Shown here in pieces: positions 56,785 to 64,000 of a stretch of 64,000 bases of DNA. The first letter of the stretch is position 1. Every line of letters starts with the position of its first letter. Made by a program: the position numbers and the translations under genes. Origin of the DNA: Phyllobacterium trifolii. Lineage in GTDB: Bacteria; Pseudomonadota; Alphaproteobacteria; Rhizobiales; Rhizobiaceae. The notes under the pieces are model-generated. The model saw only the letters and a program-made list of their open reading frames with translations, was not told the origin of the DNA and ran no database searches. The DNA lies in contig NZ_JACHXN010000003.1 of NCBI RefSeq assembly GCF_014192095.1, forward strand, positions 62,001 through 126,000. The letters are read 5' to 3'.

Positions 56785-57099
56785 TCCGCTTTTCATTTAC
56801 GTTTGGAAAAATGCGCCCCGCAAGAAACGCAGGGTTGAACCAGGCTGTGCGACATCTGAAATTGTCGGCTCTCGGGGTTCGTTCAAACGCCCTACATCAG
56901 CGCGATTGGCGGGGATTCGGCCGCAAAACTTCGATCAAGAGGTGAGACATATAGTCATATTTGGCTAACATATTGAATTTCACCACGAAAATTACCCTTG
57001 AGAGTCTCGGGTATGCGCCTTGACTAGCGTGGACCGTAACAATATGTTGCGCGCGACTTCGAAGCGGGGGTGAAGCCTCGCATTCAGCGTGTAAAGGAC

Positions 57100-57516
57100 A
57101 TGCCATTGGCCACGGGTAAGGATCCCGATAAGTCAGGTTCTGTCGGTAGCACGCCGGGTGCCGGGAAGATGCTGACTTCGGAGGAACTGGAGAGCCGTCG
57201 TCGTGCTTTGGGAGCAAAACTTGCTTCTAGAGGCGCAGCGCGAAAATCCGGTTCAGACGACAAGGGGACGGAAACCGCCTCCGGTGTCGCACAGGCCATG
57301 AAGCTGTCGAGCGAGTTTATCGCCGGCGTTCTGGTTGGTGCGGGGTTGGGCTGGTTAGCTGACCGATTTTTGGGTACTTCACCTTGGGGGCTTATCATTC
57401 TGCTCCTCCTTGGTTTTTGTGCTGGAACGCTGAATATCCTGCGCTCTGCGGGACGTGTGGCGGAAAACCGCGGTCTGCAGTCCATCAAGGATGCCGAGCG
57501 CGACAAACCGGAATAG
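57100..57516 (+). CDS. atpI: ATP synthase accessory protein AtpI/AtpZ
   Basis: 138 residues: a hydrophilic N-terminus (SEELESRRRALGAKL), then two transmembrane helices (AGVLVGAGLGWLADRFLG and GLIILLLLGFCAGTLNILRSAG) as in AtpZ/AtpI, which assist c-ring assembly and Mg2+ handling. First gene of the Fo operon. Start uncertain: ATG 57100 (AAAGG close by) or GTG 57070. Confidence 0.9.
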   Translation: MPLATGKDPDKSGSVGSTPGAGKMLTSEELESRRRALGAKLASRGAARKSGSDDKGTETASGVAQAMKLSSEFIAGVLVGAGLGWLADRFLGTSPWGLIILLLLGFCAGTLNILRSAGRVAENRGLQSIKDAERDKPE

Positions 57517-57565
57517 CCTTGCGGGCTGATGCTTGCGGGAATGATGCGAGAGAGACGAGGTTACA

Positions 57566-58318
57566 GTGTCCAACGATCCGATTCATCAATTCCATATCAC
57601 CAAGTGGATTCCCATTGATCTGGGTGGAATTGATCTATCCTTCACCAATTCGTCTGCCTTCATGGTTGCAACGGTTGGCGTTGCATCGGCATTTCTCTAT
57701 CTGACCTCCTCCAATCGCGGTCTCATTCCAACCCGCCTGCAATCCATTTCGGAAATGGCCTATGAATTCGTCGCCTCGACCTTGCGCGAATCGGCAGGCA
57801 ACGCCGGAATGAAGTTCTTCCCGTTCGTTTTCTCGCTGTTCATGTTCGTGCTCGTTGCCAACATGCTTGGCATGTTTCCTTATTTCTTCACAGTCACCAG
57901 CCAGATCATCGTCACCTTTGCGCTTGCTCTTCTGGTGATCGGTACCGTGCTTGCCTATGGTTTTGCCAAGCATGGCTTCAAGTTTCTCGGCGTGTTCATT
58001 CCGTCCGGCGTACCCGCGCCGCTGCTTTTGCTGGTGGTGCCGATCGAGATCATCTCGTTCCTTTCCCGTCCGATCAGCCTTTCGGTTCGTCTTTTCGCCA
58101 ACATGCTTGCTGGCCACATCACGCTGAAAGTGTTTGCTGGTTTCGTCGCTTCCTTGAGCGCTCTCGGTGCGCTCGGTATAGGCGGAGCCGTGCTGCCGCT
58201 TGCGATGACAGTGGCGCTGACCGGTCTCGAATTTTTGGTGGCTTTCCTTCAGGCCTACGTCTTCACCGTGCTGACCTGCATGTATCTGAACGACGCAGTC
58301 CATCCCGGCGGTCACTAA
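57566..58318 (+). CDS. atpB: F1Fo ATP synthase subunit a
   Basis: 250-residue proton-channel subunit with six hydrophobic segments. N-terminus [20 protein letters not shown] is typical of alphaproteobacteria. [18 protein letters not shown] carries the essential Arg. GTG start at 57566, six bases after GAGG. Lies 49 bases after atpI. Confidence 0.96.
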   Translation: MSNDPIHQFHITKWIPIDLGGIDLSFTNSSAFMVATVGVASAFLYLTSSNRGLIPTRLQSISEMAYEFVASTLRESAGNAGMKFFPFVFSLFMFVLVANMLGMFPYFFTVTSQIIVTFALALLVIGTVLAYGFAKHGFKFLGVFIPSGVPAPLLLLVVPIEIISFLSRPISLSVRLFANMLAGHITLKVFAGFVASLSALGALGIGGAVLPLAMTVALTGLEFLVAFLQAYVFTVLTCMYLNDAVHPGGH

Positions 58319-58389
58319 AAAAGACTTCACCGGCGGAGTTCCGCCAAACGCAATCTATCAATGATGAATCGATCTAAAAGGAGTTTAAT

Positions 58390-58617
58390 ATGGATCCGGT
58401 AGCAGCAAAGTACATCGGTGCAGGTCTTGCCTGTTTTGGTATGGCCGGAACGGCCCTCGGCCTCGGCAATATTTTCGGCAGCTATCTCTCCGGTGCGTTG
58501 CGCAACCCTTCAGCAGCTGATGGCCAGTTCGGCCGTCTGGTATTCGGCTTCGCCGTTACCGAAGCTTTGGGCATCTTCTCGCTGCTCATCGCTCTTCTGC
58601 TTCTCTTCGCTGTTTAA
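58390..58617 (+). CDS. atpE: F1Fo ATP synthase subunit c
   Basis: 75-residue hairpin of two transmembrane helices. [21 protein letters not shown] is the helix-1 glycine region and [20 protein letters not shown] the helix-2 segment with the proton-carrying Glu. AAAGGAG precedes the ATG. Forms the rotor ring. Confidence 0.97.
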   Translation: MDPVAAKYIGAGLACFGMAGTALGLGNIFGSYLSGALRNPSAADGQFGRLVFGFAVTEALGIFSLLIALLLLFAV

Positions 58618-58722
58618 TCTGAACGGCGCTTGATACTGGCTGCGCTTTGCGTGGCCAGTTTCTTATCTGCAGCAAACCATGTTTGCTGATTTGGGAAACG
58701 CCCGACTTCAAGGGGATTATAT

Positions 58723-59361
58723 ATGTTTGTGTCTTCGGCAAACGCCGCATCCACAACGGAAACAGTCGCTCAGACCGATACGCATGGTACACCCGAAGCG
58801 GCTGTACCGGGCGCGACGCCTGACGCCCACGCCGCCGAGACGCACACTGAGACCGGTGTGCCGCATCAGCAAGGTGTTTTCCCACCCTTCGACTCCAGCC
58901 ATTTTGCATCGCAGATTCTCTGGCTGGCGGTGACATTTGCCGCATTTTACCTGTTCTTGTCGCGGGTGGTTCTGCCACGCATCGGTGGTATCATCGAAAC
59001 CCGTCGTGATCGCATCGCGACCGATCTCGATCAGGCTGCTCGCATGAAGCAGGACTCGGATGATGCCTTTGCTGCCTACGAGCAGGAACTGGCCGACGCC
59101 AAGAAGAAGGCCGGTGGCATTGCTCAGACCGCCCGCGATGAAGCCAAGGCAAAAGCCGATGCCGAACAGGCGGACATTTCGGCTGCTCTCGAGAAAAAAT
59201 TGAGCGACGCCGAAGCCAGCATTGCCGCCATCAAGGACAAGGCGATGAAGGAAGTCGGTACGATTGCTGAAGATACTGCAAGCGAGATCGTCAAGAAGAT
59301 CCTCGGCGGTAGCATCGACAAGGCAAGCATATCCGCCGCGGTCAAAGCTGTTCGGGGCTGA
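58723..59361 (+). CDS. atpF': F1Fo ATP synthase subunit b'
   Basis: 212 residues; longer than b by an N-terminal 60-residue extension rich in Thr/Ala/His. One transmembrane helix ([22 protein letters not shown]), then a long coiled coil forming the peripheral stalk with b. Separate b' and b genes are typical of alphaproteobacteria. 11 bases before atpF. Confidence 0.93.
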   Translation: MFVSSANAASTTETVAQTDTHGTPEAAVPGATPDAHAAETHTETGVPHQQGVFPPFDSSHFASQILWLAVTFAAFYLFLSRVVLPRIGGIIETRRDRIATDLDQAARMKQDSDDAFAAYEQELADAKKKAGGIAQTARDEAKAKADAEQADISAALEKKLSDAEASIAAIKDKAMKEVGTIAEDTASEIVKKILGGSIDKASISAAVKAVRG

Positions 59362-59372
59362 GGAGAACCACA

Positions 59373-59858
59373 ATGGAATTCGACGCAACATTCTATGCCT
59401 TGGTCGGTCTGGTCATCTTCCTGGCGCTGATGATCTATCTCAAGGTTCCGGCAGTCGTTAACAAATCGCTGGACGGTCGCGCTGATAAAATTCGCGACGA
59501 GCTTGAAGAGGCCCGCCGCCTGCGCGAGGAAGCGCAATCCCTGCTGGCGGAATTCCAGCGCAAGCGTAAGGAAGCCGAAAAGGAAGCGGGCGAGATCGTC
59601 GCTGCTGCCGAGCGTGAAGCGCATGGCCTTCTCGAGGAAGCCAAACAGAAAACCGAGGAATATGTGGCGCGCCGCAAGAAGCTCGCCGAGCAGAAGATCG
59701 CTCAGGCCGAGACCGAAGCCGTCAACGAAGTTCGGGCGTCGGCCGTCGATATCGCTGTCGCCGCGGCCAGCCATATTCTTGGCAAGAAGGTGGACGCCAA
59801 GACATCGGCTGACTTCTTCAAGTCATCGCTGACTGAGGTAAAATCCCGCCTCAACTAA
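59373..59858 (+). CDS. atpF: F1Fo ATP synthase subunit b
   Basis: 161 residues: one N-terminal transmembrane helix (FYALVGLVIFLALMIYLKV) and a long charged coiled coil (LEEARRLREEAQSLLAEFQRKRKEAEKEAGE). Heterodimer partner of b'. Last gene of the Fo operon; a strong terminator follows. The F1 genes are elsewhere, as usual in this order. Confidence 0.95.
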   Translation: MEFDATFYALVGLVIFLALMIYLKVPAVVNKSLDGRADKIRDELEEARRLREEAQSLLAEFQRKRKEAEKEAGEIVAAAEREAHGLLEEAKQKTEEYVARRKKLAEQKIAQAETEAVNEVRASAVDIAVAAASHILGKKVDAKTSADFFKSSLTEVKSRLN

Positions 59859-59888
59859 AGCCAAGAACGGGAACTTCGAACGTTCACG

Positions 59889-59914
59889 AAGCCGCCGAAA
59901 GGCGGCTTTCTTTT
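59889..59914 (+). terminator. intrinsic terminator of the atp Fo operon
   Basis: AAGCCGCC GAAA GGCGGCTT followed by TCTTTTT, 30 bases after the atpF stop. Confidence 0.85.
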
Positions 59915-60070
59915 TAATTCTCACTTTGATCTGAATCCCGTAGATATTTTACGCAGGAATCCTTGAATCTCGCACAAGAGTTCGCGATTCCGATGCAAGA
60001 AAGTTCGATTCTGGCTCAAGAATTTCAACCGATGAGGGAAATTTGGTGGTGTCGGGTTGAAATGCCAGGG

Positions 60071-60204
60071 CTGTTGAGATTCACGCTCTGACGTGACGGA
60101 AATGGCGTTCTTCGAGCATCGGAGCGCAGCGTACATTTTGGTACGTGGGCACCAGAGCGCAGAAGAACGCCATTTCCGTCACGTCAGAGTGTGAATACCG
60201 ACAG
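60071..60204. repeat. 134-bp imperfect palindrome, copy B
   Basis: Arms CTGTTGAGATTCACGCTCTG.. and its near mirror pair over about 60 bases, including an uninterrupted match of more than 25 bases (GACGTGACGGAAATGGCG..). The centre GGAGCGCAGCGTAC .. GTACGTGGGCACC is shared with 11009-11151. It ends four bases before the rnhB stop. Confidence 0.8.
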
Positions 60205-60207
60205 GCC

Positions 60208-60867
60208 CTAGGCTTGGCGCTCTTTCAGCGGCGAAAAGCTGAAGCGGTGCAGGCCGACCACCGGACCATGCTCCTGCATGGCATTGCGATGGAACTCCGT
60301 CCCATATCCGGCGTGCATTTCCAGACCATAAAGCGGAAAGTATTTGCCGGTCTGTGACATCATCCGGTCGCGTGTCACCTTGGCGAGGATGGAGGCCGCC
60401 GCGATCGATACGGAACGTTGATCGCCCTTGATCAGCGCCGTCGCCGGGCAGGGAAGCCCTGGGGCCACGTCGCGCCCGTCGATGAGCGCATGACCCGGAA
60501 GGATTGCCAGACCGCACACAGCCCGGCGCATCGCCTCAAGCGCGGCTTTCAGAATATCGGTTGCATCGATAACCGGCGCGGAGATGCTCGACACCGCACA
60601 GGCGAGCGCCGTTTCCGTAATAATATCAAACAGTTCCTCGCGGCGCTGCGGTGTCAGCCGTTTCGAATCGTCAAGGCCTTTGGGAATTTTCTTGGGGTTC
60701 AAAATGACCGCGGCGGCTACCACTGGTCCTGCCAGCGGCCCGCGTCCAGCCTCGTCTATACCGGCGATAAGCTCAATCCCGCTACGCATAAGCTTTCGCT
60801 CGCTGGCAAAATCCGGTTTGCCAGGTTCGATAGGAAGAAGCAGAGAATCAGAACGCGATCGAGCCAT
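60208..60867 (-). CDS. rnhB: ribonuclease HII
   Basis: 219-residue endonuclease that removes ribonucleotides from DNA-RNA hybrids. [21 protein letters not shown] carries the first acidic residues, [13 protein letters not shown] the next Asp, and KVTRDRMM the C-terminal acidic/basic part. Convergent with the atp operon; followed (on the minus strand) by copy B of the palindrome. Confidence 0.95.
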   Translation of the reverse strand: MARSRSDSLLLPIEPGKPDFASERKLMRSGIELIAGIDEAGRGPLAGPVVAAAVILNPKKIPKGLDDSKRLTPQRREELFDIITETALACAVSSISAPVIDATDILKAALEAMRRAVCGLAILPGHALIDGRDVAPGLPCPATALIKGDQRSVSIAAASILAKVTRDRMMSQTGKYFPLYGLEMHAGYGTEFHRNAMQEHGPVVGLHRFSFSPLKERQA

Positions 60868-61032
60868 GTTGCGACGAGCCTCGCATTCGCTCTGATTCTC
60901 TGCAAGTCCCCTGGCGCAGATGGGGCGGACGCCAGGGTCACGTCAGGCTCGATGGGGGGCTGCCTGACGGAAGCAAGTTATTGATTCAATGAACAATCTC
61001 TCGTGGGATTTTTTTGGACTTCGCGTACCGGC

Positions 61033-62184
61033 TTATAGCAGTGACAATTGTTCGCTTCCGGGGGTGGCTTCGAACAAGTCCGTACGCAGCCGGCGCTTGT
61101 CCACATTGATGCCGAGCCGCTTGGCAGCTATCTCAAATCGCCTGCCGATCTGCCAGGCATAGGGTCCTTCACCGCGCATGCGTTTACCCCATTCCGCATC
61201 GTAATCCTTGCCACCTCGCATTGACCGGACAAGCGACAGAACGTGCCGATAGCGGTCCGGATAATTGCGTAGCAGCCAGTCTTTGAAGATCGGACTGACC
61301 TCCAGCGGCAGGCGTAAGAGCACATAGCCAGCCTCCCTGGCGCCCATGGCGTGGGCACTATCGAGAATACGTTCGATCTCATGATCATTGAGGCCGGGAA
61401 TGATCGGGGCAACCATCACGCTTACTGGAATACCGGCATCCGAGAGACTGCGAAGCGCTTGCAAACGCCGCGTCGGGGTCGAGGCGCGAGGCTCCATCGT
61501 ACGCGCAAGCTTGCCATCGAGCGATGTCACCGAAAGCGCTACCTTGGCGAGGCCTTTCTCGGCCATGCGCGCAAGAATGTCCTGATCCCGCACAACCAAC
61601 GCGGATTTTGTAACGATTCCAACGGGATGTTGATGCGCCTCCAGCACCTGCAGAATGTCCCGCATGATACGCCATTTCTTTTCCACAGGCTGATACGGAT
61701 CGGTGTTCGTGCCGATCGCAATCGTCTTTGCCGTATAGCCGGGCTTGGACAATTCCTTGTCCAGCATCTTCGCTGCATCGGGCTTGGCAAACAGCTTGGA
61801 TTCAAAATCCAACCCTGCCGAAAGACCCATATAGGTGTGGGTCGGGCGGGCGAAACAATAGATGCACCCGTGCTCGCAGCCGCGATAGGGATTGATCGAA
61901 CGGTCGAAACTGATATCCGGCGAGTCGTTGCGGGTAATGATCGTGCGCGGTTTTTCCACCTGCACTTCGGTCTTGAAAGGTGGCAGATCCTCGATGGTTT
62001 CCCAGCCATCATCGTAAACATGACGGGTTTCTGCTTCGAACCTGCCGGTTGGATTGATACCGGCTCCGCGGCCGCGCCGCCGTTGATGGTCAACCCGCAG
62101 GCCAGCTTCCTCGATCAACGCGTTCGCATGTTGTGCACGGCCCTGACCAAAGGCAGCCTTGTCTGCTTGCACCACAATGTTCAT
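61033..62184 (-). CDS. PA0069 family radical SAM protein
   Basis: 383 residues. The [4Fe-4S] motif is CEHGCIYCFARPTH (CxxxCxxC) in the context SINPYRGCEHGC, then a TIM-barrel radical SAM core. Related to SplB/PA0069 proteins thought to act on nucleic acids, unproven. ATG 62184 has AAGGAG upstream; the frame to 62229 is not needed. Upstream of rnhB on the same strand, as in many relatives. Confidence 0.9.
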   Translation of the reverse strand: MNIVVQADKAAFGQGRAQHANALIEEAGLRVDHQRRRGRGAGINPTGRFEAETRHVYDDGWETIEDLPPFKTEVQVEKPRTIITRNDSPDISFDRSINPYRGCEHGCIYCFARPTHTYMGLSAGLDFESKLFAKPDAAKMLDKELSKPGYTAKTIAIGTNTDPYQPVEKKWRIMRDILQVLEAHQHPVGIVTKSALVVRDQDILARMAEKGLAKVALSVTSLDGKLARTMEPRASTPTRRLQALRSLSDAGIPVSVMVAPIIPGLNDHEIERILDSAHAMGAREAGYVLLRLPLEVSPIFKDWLLRNYPDRYRHVLSLVRSMRGGKDYDAEWGKRMRGEGPYAWQIGRRFEIAAKRLGINVDKRRLRTDLFEATPGSEQLSLL

Positions 62185-62335
62185 TTGCCTTGTCTCCTTT
62201 GGCAGGGAGCGAAACGAGTCGCTCGTCATAGCCGCAACATGAATCTATTCCTAGCAAACTTTGAGAACAAATCAAGAACAATCTTCGCCGAAAGGAGTGA
62301 TGGAATTTCTTATAATAATACTATATTGGCTCCTG

Positions 62336-62848
62336 ATGATTTCCGTCCTGATTGAAACCCAAAATTCGGATGAGGCTTTGGCGAGGACGCTCAGCGGTCT
62401 GGTCGGCGGCGCCGTGGAAGGCATTTTGAGCGATGTGATCATCATCGATCAGGGCTCTGTCGATCAGACCCATCGTGTTGCCGATGCTGCCGGATGCATC
62501 TTTCTGCAGGACCAGACTTTGATCGATGGTTTCAGGCGGGCGCGTAGCGAATGGTTTCTGTTTCTCGAGCCTGGCGCGCGACTTCTGGATGGTTGGATGG
62601 AGCCCGCGGCAGTACATGTAGAGCGCATGCAAGGGCCTGCTTGCTTTACCCGCTCGCACACTCATCGCAGGCCGTTTCTGAGCCGCGTATTCTCTCCTGG
62701 CAACCCGTTGGCAGATGGGTTGCTCATTTCGAAGCGCCAATCAATGGCATTGTTCAGTCCAGGAAAGAAGGCGGCCGATATCGCGCGTGGGCTTGCGATG
62801 AAACGGCTTCGCGCGGAGATTATTCCGGCCCCGTCAACGAAGTCCTAG
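62336..62848 (+). CDS. short glycosyltransferase family 2-like protein
   Basis: 170 residues from ATG 62336: MISVLIETQNSDEALARTL begins a GT-A fold, with IIIDQGSVDQTHRVADAAG (DxGSxDxT motif) and RARSEWFLFLEPGARL. It stops after about 170 residues, shorter than full GT2 enzymes, as seen in a rhizobial branch. ATG 62300 (AAGGAG only two bases upstream) would add 12 hydrophobic residues. Its last four bases overlap the moaB stop. Acceptor sugar unknown. Confidence 0.75.
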   Translation: MISVLIETQNSDEALARTLSGLVGGAVEGILSDVIIIDQGSVDQTHRVADAAGCIFLQDQTLIDGFRRARSEWFLFLEPGARLLDGWMEPAAVHVERMQGPACFTRSHTHRRPFLSRVFSPGNPLADGLLISKRQSMALFSPGKKAADIARGLAMKRLRAEIIPAPSTKS

Positions 62849-63396
62849 CCCTTGCCGCCGCGCGTCAGATGTTCATCCAGCCGCGGCATGATCTCGACGA
62901 AATTACACGGCATGTGCCGGTAATCCAGCTGGTACTGCAGAATATTATCCCAAGCGTCTCTACAGGCGCCGGGCGAACCGGGCAGAACGAAAACGAAGGT
63001 CGCATTGACGACGCCGCCGGTTGCCCGTGATTGAATCGTCGAAGTGCCGATCTTGTCGTAGGAAATGCGGTGGAACACTTCGGAAAAGCCGTCCATGCGC
63101 TTTTCAAAGATCGGCTCGAGCGCTTCCGGAGTAACATCGCGGCCGGTAAAACCGGTGCCGCCGGTGGTGATGATCACGTCGATTTGCGGGTCTTTTGACC
63201 ATGAAAGCACGCGATCTCGAATTTTCTCGGCGTCATCGGTAACGATGGTGCGCTCTGCCAATATATGACCTGCGGCGAGAAGCCTCTCGGACAATGTGGT
63301 TCCCGATTTGTCATCTTCGAGCGTGCGGGTATCGGAAACCGTCAGGACGGCGATCTTGACCGGTACAAACGGTCGTGTCTCATCGATCCGGGCCAA
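62845..63396 (-). CDS. moaB: molybdenum cofactor biosynthesis protein B
   Basis: 183 residues of the MogA/MoaB fold: FVPVKIAVLTVSDTRTLEDD, DVIITTGGTGFTGRDVTPEA (the MPT-binding loop) and the conserved LPGSPGACRDAW. Adenylylation of molybdopterin is the family's role. The start is TTG 63396 with AGGAG six bases upstream inside the end of ispE; the stop of ispE is two bases away, so the two genes are coupled. Confidence 0.92.
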   Translation of the reverse strand: MARIDETRPFVPVKIAVLTVSDTRTLEDDKSGTTLSERLLAAGHILAERTIVTDDAEKIRDRVLSWSKDPQIDVIITTGGTGFTGRDVTPEALEPIFEKRMDGFSEVFHRISYDKIGTSTIQSRATGGVVNATFVFVLPGSPGACRDAWDNILQYQLDYRHMPCNFVEIMPRLDEHLTRGGKG

Positions 63397-63398
63397 GC

Positions 63399-64000
63399 TC
63401 AGCTCCTTTCCATGCCATTGTGTGTGGCAACAACGAACCAACCCGGCTGAGCCCGCTTGAGCGCCGCTGCCGCAGCTTCGGCCTCTTGGTCGCTGCCGTA
63501 AATTGCAAAACAGGTACCGCCGGAACCGGACATGCGCACCAGTCGAGGATCGGTGTTACGCAACGCCGTCATAACATCGCCGATTGCCGGAGTGAGCATT
63601 TCAGCCGCTGAAAAGAGATGGTTGTCGGTCTGCCTGAGATAGTTGCAGACATCGTGCACGCTGGAGAGCTTGGGCAGGTTGGGAAGAGACTGGTTGTCCC
63701 GCTTTGCAAGCGCCGAAAAGACTTGAGGGGTTGAGGTTGCTACACCACTATTGACGAGGACCATCGGCAAATGCGGAAAGTCGTCGATACCTTCGATTTC
63801 CTCGCCGATGCCTCGTGCAATCAATGGCTGGCCATACAGACACATGGGGACATCAGCGCCCAAGGTCAGACCGATTGCAGCCAGTTCGTCCGTTTCGATA
63901 CCCCAGAGCGCTGTCAGCGCCCGCAAAGTGGCTGCGGCATCGCTCGAACCGCCGCCGATACCGGAAGCGATCGGAAGGCGTTTTTCAAGATGAATAGCAA
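63399..64000 (-). CDS. ispE: 4-diphosphocytidyl-2-C-methyl-D-erythritol kinase, 5' end outside window
   Basis: GHMP kinase of the MEP isoprenoid pathway. The open frame continues to the window edge: HLEKRLPIASGIGGGSSDAAAT, the GHMP phosphate-binding loop, sits at about 63940-64000. C-terminal RMSGSGGTCFAIYGSD is the second family motif. The N-terminal part, including MDRASK-type start, lies beyond base 64000. Followed by moaB. Confidence 0.95.
   Translation of the reverse strand, partial: AIHLEKRLPIASGIGGGSSDAAATLRALTALWGIETDELAAIGLTLGADVPMCLYGQPLIARGIGEEIEGIDDFPHLPMVLVNSGVATSTPQVFSALAKRDNQSLPNLPKLSSVHDVCNYLRQTDNHLFSAAEMLTPAIGDVMTALRNTDPRLVRMSGSGGTCFAIYGSDQEAEAAAAALKRAQPGWFVVATHNGMERS

Noticed and set aside
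56592-56945. 117-residue plus-strand frame
   Set aside because: Begins inside a terminator and runs through the multi-hairpin element; Pro/Arg-rich nonsense.

Overview
The window looks like chromosome from an alphaproteobacterium of the order Hyphomicrobiales (Rhizobiales), closest in flavour to Phyllobacterium, Brucella/Ochrobactrum or Mesorhizobium. The evidence is the guaB..rsmB..guaA spacing, an F1Fo-ATPase Fo operon with separate b' and b subunits, a BacA/SbmA transporter, RNase HII beside a PA0069-type radical SAM gene, an ispE-moaB pair and rhizobial intergenic palindromes. No genus can be fixed from sequence alone. No rRNA, tRNA, CRISPR array, prophage or intact transposase was seen.

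Layout. 1-7.2 kb: the 3' part of an alpha-2-macroglobulin gene overlapping pbpC (periplasmic defence and peptidoglycan). 7.2-12.7 kb: rcnB-like, dadA, a cold-shock gene, a RibD-C reductase and a run of very small genes, several of 44-59 codons. 12.8-16.1 kb: a sugar-nucleotide-type SDR, Ppx/GppA phosphatase and rlmE. 16.1-24.5 kb: MFS pump, metallo-hydrolase, guaB, DinB, an SDR/LysR divergent pair, MAPEG and oxyR. 24.7-31.1 kb: katA (divergent from oxyR), rsmB, tspO, an MTA/SAH nucleosidase, a wrecked hicA next to an intact hicB, and guaA.

31.1-40 kb is an accessory block immediately downstream of guaA. It holds an F420-reductase-like gene, an SDR/LysR pair, an orphan unknown gene abutting what looks like one end of an IS21-type element, a DUF1326-DUF2182 metal-protein pair, an ICMT-like methyltransferase, a methyltransferase fragment and many small stress-type genes. 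40.1-47.2 kb is a self-contained catabolic locus: a 2-hydroxyacid dehydrogenase and ROK regulator face an operon of BadF-type sugar kinase, amino-acid-type ABC permease, ATPase and binding protein, and a SIS-domain isomerase/deaminase. A 19-bp perfect operator-like palindrome lies before the kinase. I read this as an amino-sugar or glycosyl-amine uptake and breakdown system.

47.3-57 kb: PmtA-like methyltransferase, MFS transporter between two inverted-repeat elements, bacA, polysaccharide deacetylase, nnrU, a YfgM-like protein, der and a SleB-type cell-wall hydrolase. 57-64 kb: atpI-atpB-atpE-atpF'-atpF, rnhB, radical SAM, a small glycosyltransferase, moaB and the 3' part of ispE.

The most interesting non-coding signals are five families of intergenic palindromes, including a 143/134-bp pair with a shared core and two oppositely oriented CTAGTGG elements, and a multi-hairpin structure before atpI that could be an RNA.
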